Shown: piece by piece, positions 1 to 7,101 of the stretch
Position numbering within the stretch: the first letter of the stretch is position 1
How the letters are laid out: every line of letters starts with the position of its first letter
NCBI GenBank assembly: GCA_903932145.1
Contig: CAIZFE010000086.1
Span: 1 to 64,000 of the forward strand
Reading direction: 5' to 3'
DNA: 64,000 nucleotides
Source: an uncultured Rhodopila sp.
Lineage (GTDB): Bacteria; Pseudomonadota; Alphaproteobacteria; Acetobacterales; Acetobacteraceae
Translations under genes and position numbers: made by a program
Notes under the pieces: model-generated
Databases searched by the model: none
What the model saw: the letters and a program-made list of their open reading frames with translations, nothing else
Told to the model about the DNA's origin: nothing

Positions 1-140
1 ACGGGTGCTTTGTCGAACCAAGGAACATGGCTCAGTCAGCAAGATGACCCTTGCCGAGTAGGCCAGGCGCCGGATACTGTTTCTTGCCCAATGGTGGGTG
101 AGACTGAAAACGCCTCACACACAGAAAAGCTGACACTCCC
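1..140. mobile_element. possible terminal segment of an insertion sequence cutting the HEPN gene
   Basis: On the minus strand HEPN-like coding sequence stops making sense at about position 140. Beyond it lie two imperfect copies of a motif of the form GCTTTTCTGT / GCGTTTTCAGT, about 20 bases apart (roughly 100-135). Repeated copies of such a motif near an outer TGTCA are a habit of some IS ends, for example of the IS21 type. No transposase is visible because the element would lie left of the window. This is inference from the break point and the repeats; a simple deletion is the alternative. Confidence 0.3.
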
Positions 141-280
141 ATGCCGCGTTCGACCAGCCACCGTTTACGTTTATCCGTCCGCGGCGCTTCCAGCGTTACG
201 TTGGCCATCTCGGTGCCGATAAGCTCAATTGCCTCGACGATGTCTGTCAATCGGGCTTGTGGCGATGCCGACGGCATCAA
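32..280 (-). pseudogene. truncated HEPN (DUF86) toxin-like gene
   Basis: The first roughly 45 residues read like the start of a DUF86/HEPN protein (RLTDIVEAIELI, then a KRKRWLVERG segment). The frame then runs into unrelated sequence and stops at about 82 codons. The family is usually 110-120 residues and carries its RNase motif RX4-6H in the missing C-terminal part, so the product cannot be an active HEPN ribonuclease. Its ATG overlaps the stop of the upstream MNT gene (ATGA), the standard arrangement of HEPN/MNT toxin-antitoxin operons. The break coincides with a possible insertion-sequence end at about 140. Confidence 0.6.
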
Positions 281-570
281 AAGACTTTCCGTGCCGACGA
301 TTCAATTCTGTCTCGCAGCACCGGATGCAGGCTGCGACGTGTCATGACGTCCGTCTTGCATCCCAGAATATGGGCAGCGGCCTCCTTAACATCCATCAAT
401 CCGACGAGTCCGAGCGACCCTTCCGGGTGATCGAAGAAAAGATCGACGTCGGAATCCTCTCGCGCCTCCCCTCGAGCCGTGGAGCCAAAGAGGTACAAAT
501 GCTCCACCCCAAGCCGCTTAAACTCGGCTTCGTGCTCTTGCAACCTTGCGATGACGGTATCACGGTCCAT
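277..570 (-). CDS. MNT-domain nucleotidyltransferase (antitoxin of a HEPN/MNT pair)
   Basis: A 97-residue minimal nucleotidyltransferase. The hallmark is GS at residues 29-30 followed by the metal-binding pair D41 and D43 in SDVDLFF. MNT proteins of this size are antitoxins that modify (AMPylate) the partner HEPN RNase. The ATG at 570 was chosen because the paralogue at 5613 has the same length and starts at the same place (MERDAV against MDRDTV); only a TTG lies further upstream. The partner gene downstream is broken, so this antitoxin appears to be an orphan. Confidence 0.85.
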   Translation of the reverse strand: MDRDTVIARLQEHEAEFKRLGVEHLYLFGSTARGEAREDSDVDLFFDHPEGSLGLVGLMDVKEAAAHILGCKTDVMTRRSLHPVLRDRIESSARKVF

Positions 571-720
571 ACCGGCCAAATAGCACAAGCCGCTTCATAA
601 ATCACCCAACCGCGCCGGTCCCGACCAACGCAGAGGCGCTTTTGCATGCGGCCACGGTCATCTGTGTGGTCGCGGTGCCCTCGATCATTGTCATATTGAT
701 CATGACAGTGGCGGTCGGGA

Positions 721-1818
721 TTATGTTCGCAACCTGGCAGGCCGCCCGCCGGGTCCCCGAGGCAGGCGCGGCCTCGCCTTCAGCGCGGGGGTCTCGACCC
801 CAACATGCAGTAGCCACGCAACCGGGATTGTCAGAGTGACCGACACTACCGCGGTGATCGCGACGCCAACGTATGGCGACCCGAGCGACAACTGGTCCAT
901 AATCCAGCCGGCGGCCGCCAGTCCGACCCAGTGTGTCAAATAGAACGGATAACTGATCGCACCGAGGAACATGATCGTCCGTGAGCGAAGAAATTGTAGC
1001 TGCCCGCGTGAAACGGCACCCACCAGGATTGTGGCGGCGGCCATCTCGAAGCAGCGCGTGATGCCGCCGTGCCCCAGGATCACGTTCGTCAATATCAGCA
1101 CAGTGATCGCGGCGGCCACGATCCACCTTCGTTGCAGAATTCGAACGGGTACCAACGATATGGAGGCACCAAGGATAAAAGCCGGAAAGAACACGATATA
1201 GGGGTTACCGCGAAACGCCGCCGTTGCGCCCATCGAGATTGCGAAAGCCAACAGCAGTTTCCACGTGGTCGCCCGGGTCACGCCCCACACCGCGAACAGC
1301 GACAGGCTGGCCACGACCTCGACCTGCAAGGACCATAACACGCCGTTCAGGGAGTGGCTCAGCAGCAGCATGTTCAGGGCCAGGTCCCTGGCCGAGGCTT
1401 CAAGCGATAAACCCAGCAACAACCCACTCGCGATTGCTAGCGGGAACAGACGATAGAGCCGTGCGCAGGCGTAATCCGGCAGATCAGCCAGGAAGCGGAG
1501 GTTCTTGCGCTGGAACGACGACCACAGGACATGGCCGCTGAGCACGAAAAATACGATCACTGCCGCGTCACTGGGCGCGAGCGCCGAAATCAGCCGCACG
1601 AGGATGTCGGTCCAGGGCATGGCCGGGAAATCGCGCAGACGGCTGCCCCAGAGCCCAATGCCTCCGACCTGGAGAACGGAATGGCCGAGGGCGACTGACA
1701 GGGCGGCGACCCCGCGTAAGCCGTCAAGGCCCGGATTCCGAGAGGCGGCAGCGGCATCCGCCGGAACCGAGCTGTTGACTTGAGGATCGGGAGAGGTGGT
1801 CTCGGTCTGAAGTAACAT
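721..1818 (-). CDS. acyltransferase family 3 membrane protein (OafA/YrhL-like)
   Basis: A 365-residue integral membrane O-acyltransferase. The N-terminal signature GLDGLRGVAALSVALGH holds the conserved Arg (R35) and His (H46) of the family, and about ten hydrophobic segments follow. Such enzymes transfer acetyl or other acyl groups from the cytoplasm to sugars of lipopolysaccharide or exopolysaccharide. The protein ends in a short Arg/Pro/Gly-rich tail. The acceptor cannot be told from sequence. A second member of the same broad family lies at 34650-35693. Neighbours give no pathway clue. Confidence 0.85.
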   Translation of the reverse strand: MLLQTETTSPDPQVNSSVPADAAAASRNPGLDGLRGVAALSVALGHSVLQVGGIGLWGSRLRDFPAMPWTDILVRLISALAPSDAAVIVFFVLSGHVLWSSFQRKNLRFLADLPDYACARLYRLFPLAIASGLLLGLSLEASARDLALNMLLLSHSLNGVLWSLQVEVVASLSLFAVWGVTRATTWKLLLAFAISMGATAAFRGNPYIVFFPAFILGASISLVPVRILQRRWIVAAAITVLILTNVILGHGGITRCFEMAAATILVGAVSRGQLQFLRSRTIMFLGAISYPFYLTHWVGLAAAGWIMDQLSLGSPYVGVAITAVVSVTLTIPVAWLLHVGVETPALKARPRLPRGPGGRPARLRT

Positions 1819-1962
1819 GTCTGGCGGGGCGTAGCACGGGACGCCACTTACGCAAATCGAGGGGCACGGAAAGCGGACCGGCGCCCAGCCGCGAATACGG
1901 TCACGCTCGCATCGACGTACTGTGCCCCCACGTTCGACATGGAGACCCTAAGCGGGGCGATA

Positions 1963-3084
1963 TCACTCATCAGCCGTTGCCCGGTTCATCGCAAAGCTCG
2001 GCACATACCCGGCCAGCGCGTTGCCTGCCGGCCGAATGGCTCTGAACAGCGCCCCCCGCAGCTTTTCCCCGATCTGGCCTTTTCGGATCGAGAACACGTA
2101 GGGCCGCACATGCGCCGCCACCTCGCCAAGCCGAGCGGCCACGTCACGATCCTCCACACCATCGAAAACCGCCGCCGCCGCCCGCGCCTCGTCCAGCAGG
2201 CGATCGAATGACCGCGTCAGCAGACCGCGAATGTCATCGAAATCGCCCCAGTATTCCTCGGGCACGTCCATGCGGATTCGGTCCAGATCGTCGCCGGCCG
2301 CCAGCGCTTCCCAGATCGCAAGCGGCGTAATGCGGCTGATGACGGCGTGGATTCGGCGGTATTCGGCACCCTTGATCTTCAGCCGCAGGCCATTGGTGAA
2401 GCGGACGACAAATCCTTCCTCCGACCGCGGCAACGCGTCGGCATGGCGAAGCAGATCGTGGAGGCTGAAGAAACGATGCCGCGTTGCCAGCCGCCAATCC
2501 AGGGCGGCAGCCGTTTCGAGAAGGTCGTCATGGTGCAGCTCCAATCCGTCCCCGTCATAGGCGGCCAGCAAAACCATCTCCGCCCGCTCGTAGTTCACGA
2601 CGATGCGGTTTTGCGGCCCGATGGCCTCGAACAGGTAGGTGCGGCCGGGTACCAGGCTGCCGATGCCGGGATGGGCCGCCAGGATTTCGCCGGCCCAGAT
2701 CGCCTGGGCGCTGGCGAGGTCCCCCTTGGTCGCCGTCAGCCACGCGCCGCGATGATGGAACGCGATGATCAGACTGCCATCCAGTTTTTCGTGGACGTCG
2801 AACGGCAAGGCCGGGATGCCGTCGGCGCGTTCCGAGATATTGAAGAATTTCGGGAACGGCGTCGCTACGACGGCACGAGCCACTCGGTCAAGCACCAGGC
2901 CGCGGGCCAGGATGGTGATGCCGTCCCAGACGCGATCATAGACCGCGCGCGACGTGTAGCACCACAGGCTCAGGTCGCCCCGGCGGCGCTCATAGACCAA
3001 ACCCAGCGAGCGGGCGCGTTCCAGACCATCGGCGAGCGTGTCGAAGGGCAGCAGGCGGGCAGGGTGGATAGGGGGTGGTTGCAT
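1963..3084 (-). CDS. T4 Rnl1-like RNA ligase
   Basis: A 373-residue protein with the nucleotidyltransferase motifs of ATP-dependent RNA ligases in order: motif I EKLDGS with the adenylated lysine at K100; RGLVLD about 35 residues before it; motif IIIa around 151-160 (LFEAIGP); motif IV EEGFVV at 212-217; motif V LRLKIKG with lysines at 226 and 228. This is the pattern of T4 RnlA, which seals 3'-OH and 5'-PO4 RNA ends, for example after anticodon cleavage. No polynucleotide kinase/phosphatase gene is adjacent, so a repair role is inference. It lies 101 bases downstream of the family A gene (3186-3944) on the same strand and may be co-transcribed with it. Confidence 0.85.
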   Translation of the reverse strand: MQPPPIHPARLLPFDTLADGLERARSLGLVYERRRGDLSLWCYTSRAVYDRVWDGITILARGLVLDRVARAVVATPFPKFFNISERADGIPALPFDVHEKLDGSLIIAFHHRGAWLTATKGDLASAQAIWAGEILAAHPGIGSLVPGRTYLFEAIGPQNRIVVNYERAEMVLLAAYDGDGLELHHDDLLETAAALDWRLATRHRFFSLHDLLRHADALPRSEEGFVVRFTNGLRLKIKGAEYRRIHAVISRITPLAIWEALAAGDDLDRIRMDVPEEYWGDFDDIRGLLTRSFDRLLDEARAAAAVFDGVEDRDVAARLGEVAAHVRPYVFSIRKGQIGEKLRGALFRAIRPAGNALAGYVPSFAMNRATADE

Positions 3085-3185
3085 GGTGGCAGATTAGCAG
3101 ATTGAGCTGATATCGTTCTATCACAGTGTCGGCGGCATCATGGCGGCGACGGGCTCTCTCATGGCTGGGGGAATGATCCCATTCG

Positions 3186-3944
3186 TCACGGCCGGGCTTG
3201 GTCCGGCCTCTCGGGACGTTCGCGATCGTTCGCAGGCACGTCCCGGCCGACGAAACGCGCTTTCGCCTTCGCTGCGCGCTTACCCTTACGCGGAGTCGTC
3301 TTATCCGACCCTCGGGACGGCTGCTTCCGGGGATTCGCGCTCACGGGCGTCTCAAAAGCCGTTGCATGAGAATCCATCTCATCATTCGAGACATCCTCCG
3401 CAACCCGCTTCCCCAAACAAGCCGCCGTCACCGAGACCGCCGCCTCAACCCGAGCCGAGACCGGCACCGCCGCTTCCTGCCGTCCGACCTCCGGATCAGC
3501 CACCCATAGCATACACCGCTCCGCGATATGCTTGGTCCAGGCGTCCTGGTTTGCCGCACCCTCGATCGCCTCCCGCTTCTGGCGCAGTGCCTGCACCCGC
3601 ATCAGACGGCCTTGCACCGACAGCGAGGTGCGCACCATCGATCCGTATTGCGCGTTCAGCCGCAACACCAACTCAATATCATCGGCGTTCTCACGGACCT
3701 GCCGCAGCATCTCCTCGGCCTGCGCCCGGGCGGCGATGCAATGGGCGGCGAGATCGATCTCATTCGCGCCGACCGGCATCAGCGCCGCCACCTTGGCGAT
3801 GGCGGCGTAATTTCTGGCGCGGAGCGCCTCGGGCGAGTCATCGAGCGGCGGCGGCAACAGGCCGGTGAGGGTGTACACCAATTGGTAATACATGGGCTGG
3901 GACAGATCGACGGCCGGACGCGGCGGCGGGGGTGAGGTTTTCAT
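3186..3944 (-). CDS. family A protein, full-length member (unknown function)
   Basis: A 252-residue protein that I do not recognise. The N-terminal 80 residues carry LLPPPLDDSPEALRARN and AAIAKVAALMPVGANEIDLA, which recur almost unchanged in the chimeric gene at 31578. A helical, charged middle follows, including SLSVQGRLMRVQAL. The C-terminus is very basic (Lys/Arg/Pro-rich after about residue 200), and its last residues are encoded by a copy of the window's palindromic repeat (3190-3208). The member at 61047 has the same overall plan. No signal peptide is visible; a cytoplasmic, possibly nucleic-acid-binding role is only a guess. The promoter is immediately upstream and may give a leaderless mRNA. 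Confidence 0.75.
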   Translation of the reverse strand: MKTSPPPPRPAVDLSQPMYYQLVYTLTGLLPPPLDDSPEALRARNYAAIAKVAALMPVGANEIDLAAHCIAARAQAEEMLRQVRENADDIELVLRLNAQYGSMVRTSLSVQGRLMRVQALRQKREAIEGAANQDAWTKHIAERCMLWVADPEVGRQEAAVPVSARVEAAVSVTAACLGKRVAEDVSNDEMDSHATAFETPVSANPRKQPSRGSDKTTPRKGKRAAKAKARFVGRDVPANDRERPERPDQARP

Positions 3945-3980
3945 TCCCGGAAAACTAGATTAATTTAGGAAATAAGTCAA
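3945..3980 (-). promoter_or_regulatory. predicted promoter of the family A gene, possibly leaderless
   Basis: Read on the minus strand there is a -35 TTGACT (3980-3975), a 17-base spacer, and a -10-like TAGTTT (3957-3952) only 7 bases before the ATG at 3944. Transcription would start at or next to the start codon, leaving no room for a ribosome binding site. The same TTGACT, 17-base spacer and ATG distance recur before the chimeric paralogue at 31578, and much of the spacer is conserved too (ATTTCCTA-ATTA). That conservation supports a real promoter. Confidence 0.6.
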
Positions 3981-4115
3981 GTAGCGTGCTGTCGCGCGTT
4001 ATGCGGGTTAATCAACGCCGGGATCGAGCCATGGGCCGGGTTGAGCCGTGCCCGCGAGGATGTCAGCATCGCGCAGCCGGTTTTGGGCGTGAAGCCGGAT
4101 CACGGAGGTTGCATC

Positions 4116-5171
4116 ATGCGGGTGGGCATTCAGTTCTTTCCCGATATCGGGCCGGAGGTGAAATCGGCGCGTGACTACTGGCAAGAGGCACTCCGCCTCG
4201 TGGCACTGGTCGATCGCTACTTCTATCACCACGTCCGCACGGTCGAACATTATTTCCTGCCTTATGGCGGTTACAGTCCCAATCCCGTGGTGTTTCTGGC
4301 CGCCGCCGCGCAGGTGACGCGGAACGCTCGGCTGATCACCGGCGCGGTCCTGCCGGCATTCAACCATCCGCTCAAGGTCGCCGGCGAACTGGCGATGCTC
4401 GATGCGTTATGCGACGGACGTCTGGATTGCGGCTTTGCCCGAGCGTTCCTGCCGCACGAATTTCACCATTTTGGTGTCAAACTGGACGAGAGCAGGGCTC
4501 GTTTCGACGAAGGTGTCGCACAAGTGCGCCTGTTGCTGGAGCAAGAGAACGTGACCAGCGAAGGCCGGTTTCATTCGTTCCGGAACATCACCTCCCTGCC
4601 GCGTCCAACCCAAACGCCAAGACCGCCATTTTACGTCGCGGCTCTGGGCACACCGGAGTCGTTCAGGCAGGCGGGGGCCAACGGCTATGGGATCATGGCG
4701 ATTCCAATGGCGGGCGGTGCCATGAAAGAGTTGATCGATATTTACCGGACCGCTTATGCGGCGGCGGGACACAAGGGGCAGGGGACGGTGATGCTGGCGT
4801 TTCACATGCTGTGCCATGAAAATCAGCAAGCGGCCGAGGCACTCGCCCGCGGGCCGATTAACCGTTACTTGCGGTCCCTGGTTGAGTCCGCGTCGGACTG
4901 GACGTCAGGCGCGCGGTCGGTGGACTATCCGGGCTATGATCAGGTCATCGCGGCGCTGGCGCGGGAAACCTTTGAGACGCAGGTCGAGAAATGCGCGGCC
5001 TGGGTCGGCACCCCCGAACGCATTCTCGATACGATCGCCACCTATGAGGCGCAAATTGGTCCGTTCGAGATCGCGTCTGTGCAGGTCAACTTCAATGATC
5101 TGCCACTCGCCGCGGCCGAAGCGTCGATGCGGTTGTTCGGCGAGAGGGTAATGCCGAGATTGGCACAGTGA
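4116..5171 (+). CDS. LLM-class flavin-dependent oxidoreductase
   Basis: A 351-residue luciferase-like monooxygenase, a TIM barrel that uses reduced FMN/F420-type flavin supplied by a partner reductase. Family features visible are the VEHYFLPYGG segment after the first strands, the conserved DALCDGRLDCGFARAF stretch, and a C-terminal GTPERIL helix followed by MRLFGERVMP. The start was placed at 4116 because GGAGG lies just upstream; an in-frame ATG at 4041 lacks this. It is divergent from the family A gene, 171 bases away. The substrate is unknown. One of five full LLM genes in the window. Confidence 0.85.
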   Translation: MRVGIQFFPDIGPEVKSARDYWQEALRLVALVDRYFYHHVRTVEHYFLPYGGYSPNPVVFLAAAAQVTRNARLITGAVLPAFNHPLKVAGELAMLDALCDGRLDCGFARAFLPHEFHHFGVKLDESRARFDEGVAQVRLLLEQENVTSEGRFHSFRNITSLPRPTQTPRPPFYVAALGTPESFRQAGANGYGIMAIPMAGGAMKELIDIYRTAYAAAGHKGQGTVMLAFHMLCHENQQAAEALARGPINRYLRSLVESASDWTSGARSVDYPGYDQVIAALARETFETQVEKCAAWVGTPERILDTIATYEAQIGPFEIASVQVNFNDLPLAAAEASMRLFGERVMPRLAQ

Positions 5172-5203
5172 TCACGGCGTGGACTGAACTGCGTTGACCG
5201 TGG

Positions 5204-5320
5204 CTATCCGCCCTTTGCCCGAGCGGCCGCCAACTCGTCCCGGTAATCCCGCTCAAGCGTCGGTCATTCATTATGCATGAGTATATCGTCGAGGCGCGGA
5301 ATCGGCGGCCGGCCCGTCAC
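5204..5320 (-). pseudogene. HEPN (DUF86) remnant with an internal deletion
   Basis: Immediately after the MNT gene, overlapping its stop (TAGTG), a GTG-started frame reads VTGRPPIPRLDDIL, the typical beginning of a DUF86/HEPN protein, then hits a stop after 18 codons. Past that stop the same frame continues with PTLERDYRDELAAARAKGG and a second stop, which looks like the C-terminal tail of the same family. About 70-80 central codons, including the RNase motif, are therefore missing. Too short for gene callers. This is the second HEPN loss in the window. Confidence 0.6.
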
Positions 5321-5613
5321 TAAAAGACCCGCGCAGCCGAAGTCTCAATCGTCGATTTCAAGGTTCTGTGAATACTATCTCGGCTCATAATGTCGGCGGT
5401 GCGGCCGAGGATATCGGAGGTTCGTTCCTTGACGTCCATCAGTTGGAAAAGTCTGAATTTTCCCTTTTCGTAGTCGAAGAACAGGTCCACGTCCGAGTCC
5501 TCTCGGGCTTGCCCCCGGGCGGTCGAGCCAAAGAGGTACAGATGTTCGACACCAAGCTGCCTTAGCTCGGCCTCATGTTCCTGTAGCCTCGTGATGACGG
5601 CATCGCGTTCCAT
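5320..5613 (-). CDS. MNT-domain nucleotidyltransferase (antitoxin), second copy
   Basis: 97 residues, closely similar to the gene at 277-570, with GS at 29-30 and D41/D43 in SDVDLFFDY. Same length and same start context. It would act as the MNT antitoxin that neutralises a HEPN RNase, but the downstream HEPN has only its two ends left. Survival of the nucleotidyltransferase without the toxin suggests either a recent decay or that the antitoxin acts on a HEPN protein elsewhere in the genome. Confidence 0.85.
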   Translation of the reverse strand: MERDAVITRLQEHEAELRQLGVEHLYLFGSTARGQAREDSDVDLFFDYEKGKFRLFQLMDVKERTSDILGRTADIMSRDSIHRTLKSTIETSAARVF

Positions 5614-5647
5614 GACGTGATCTTACCACACTCCAATGTTTCCGCCG

Positions 5648-6079
5648 TTATCCAACCAATCGCCGCGCAATCCCGATAATCCGGTGCGCCTCCGACCACA
5701 GCCCGTACTGCTCCAGCGCATCCATCGGCGCCCACACCGCGTTCGTCACATCGGTGGCAGCAACCGGCTCCCCCGCCACCCAGCGCGCGGCGAAATCCAG
5801 GATCGTGTAGTGGAACCGCACGCGCCCGTCCTCGTCCCGGCGGATCGTATCGACATGGGCGCAGAAGTGCAGATCGCCGACGGCCAGGCCGCATTCCTCC
5901 ATCAGTTCACGCCGGGCGGCTGCCTCGCAGGTTTCGCCGACGTCCTGAGCGCCTCCGGGCAGGGTCCAGCTTCCGACGTTGGGCGGTTTGCCGCGCTGGC
6001 ACAGCAACACGTGGTCGCCCTTGATCACCACGATGCCGATCCCGACGAACGGGCGCGTCGGATACTCGCGGTCCGTCAT
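5648..6079 (-). CDS. NUDIX hydrolase
   Basis: 143 residues. The NUDIX box GX5EX7REX2EEXG is complete: G43, E49, R57-E58, E61-E62, G64. The framing text FVGIGIVVIKGDHVLLCQRGKPP resembles the ADP-ribose / 8-oxo-dGTP class, but the substrate is not decided by sequence. The start at 6079 overlaps the stop of the DUF4340 gene (ATGA), placing it as the last gene of the ABC operon running from 10499 down to 5648. Longer readings upstream would overlap the preceding gene without a ribosome binding site. Confidence 0.9.
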   Translation of the reverse strand: MTDREYPTRPFVGIGIVVIKGDHVLLCQRGKPPNVGSWTLPGGAQDVGETCEAAARRELMEECGLAVGDLHFCAHVDTIRRDEDGRVRFHYTILDFAARWVAGEPVAATDVTNAVWAPMDALEQYGLWSEAHRIIGIARRLVG

Positions 6080-7101
6080 TTCTTGCCCGCATCGGGCGCG
6101 GGGGCCTCGGCCTTCAGATCGTCCATTCCCGGCACCAACGATTTCTCCTTCCAGGAGCCTATCTGATACGTCCATCCCGCCAGCCGCGCGTTCATCCGCT
6201 CCGCCTCGTCCTTCGTCTTGTCCGAACCGGCGACGGCGAACCGCGCCCACACATCTTTGTCAGCGTGGAACACACTGGCCGTTACCGCAAGCCCGTCGGT
6301 AGTGGTGAACACGGCATGCTCGGCCTTAGTCATCGGGACGTCGGCATCGGCCTTCACCGCCTGGAAGGTCAGCAACTCCAGCGCCCGGGCGACGGCTTCG
6401 ACTTTGTAGGTTTCCAGCTTCGGATGCTCCGCCGGCTGTTCGACTTCGAAATGCCCATCCGCCTGTCCGAACACCAGCGCGCCATCCCCGACGCGGACGG
6501 AGGCAATCCGGTCATGACCGATGTTCATCACATTCTGGTCCAGCCACAGCGCCGGATCGGCATCGACCTGCAACGATCCCTCGGCCAGCCAGGACTGGTT
6601 TTCGTCCGGGCGGCGCACATACACCTCGTCCGGAACGTTCGCCTGGCTGCGTACCCGCCGGTGCCCGACGATCGTCGCCACCATCGGGGTTCCGGCCGCA
6701 TCGACGACCCGCAATAAATCGGCCGAGGAACCGGCTGCATTCGGATCGTCCACGCCCAACCGGCTGAACTGAGCCGGATCGCTGGTCCGGGGCTCCATCA
6801 GCCGCAGTTCCGTCAGTCCCGTCAGCATCCCGCGCAGCTTGATCTCCTGCACCGGATAGTCGCGCATTGACGCGATCCCCCAACCACCGTCGGAACGTTT
6901 TTCGATGACGGTCTGCGTTCCCTGGTGAATGATTTCGATCCGCGCGGCGTTCTTCAACGCGGGCGCCAAATCGGGGAACATCAGCTTGCCGGACGCGACA
7001 TCGGTTCGCTCCGATAAAGTCGTCCGTGTCCCGAAATACCAACCGCCCGCCAATGCGACGACGGCCAGCGCCCCTAGCACGGCAACCGTTCCCGCCCTCA
7101 T
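6076..7101 (-). CDS. DUF4340 domain protein, membrane-anchored component of the Gld-like ABC system
   Basis: 341 residues. An N-terminal hydrophobic anchor (about residues 6-25) ends in a short WYFGTRT segment and is followed by a large exported domain of DUF4340 type, with a SDGGWGIASMRDYPVQ segment and repeated beta-rich units. In other bacteria DUF4340 genes sit next to GldG-like genes, as here; start and stop overlap by ATGA on both sides. Its likely place is the outer face of the inner membrane, bound to the GldG-like partner. The function of the complex outside gliding bacteria is not known. Confidence 0.85.
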   Translation of the reverse strand: MRAGTVAVLGALAVVALAGGWYFGTRTTLSERTDVASGKLMFPDLAPALKNAARIEIIHQGTQTVIEKRSDGGWGIASMRDYPVQEIKLRGMLTGLTELRLMEPRTSDPAQFSRLGVDDPNAAGSSADLLRVVDAAGTPMVATIVGHRRVRSQANVPDEVYVRRPDENQSWLAEGSLQVDADPALWLDQNVMNIGHDRIASVRVGDGALVFGQADGHFEVEQPAEHPKLETYKVEAVARALELLTFQAVKADADVPMTKAEHAVFTTTDGLAVTASVFHADKDVWARFAVAGSDKTKDEAERMNARLAGWTYQIGSWKEKSLVPGMDDLKAEAPAPDAGKK

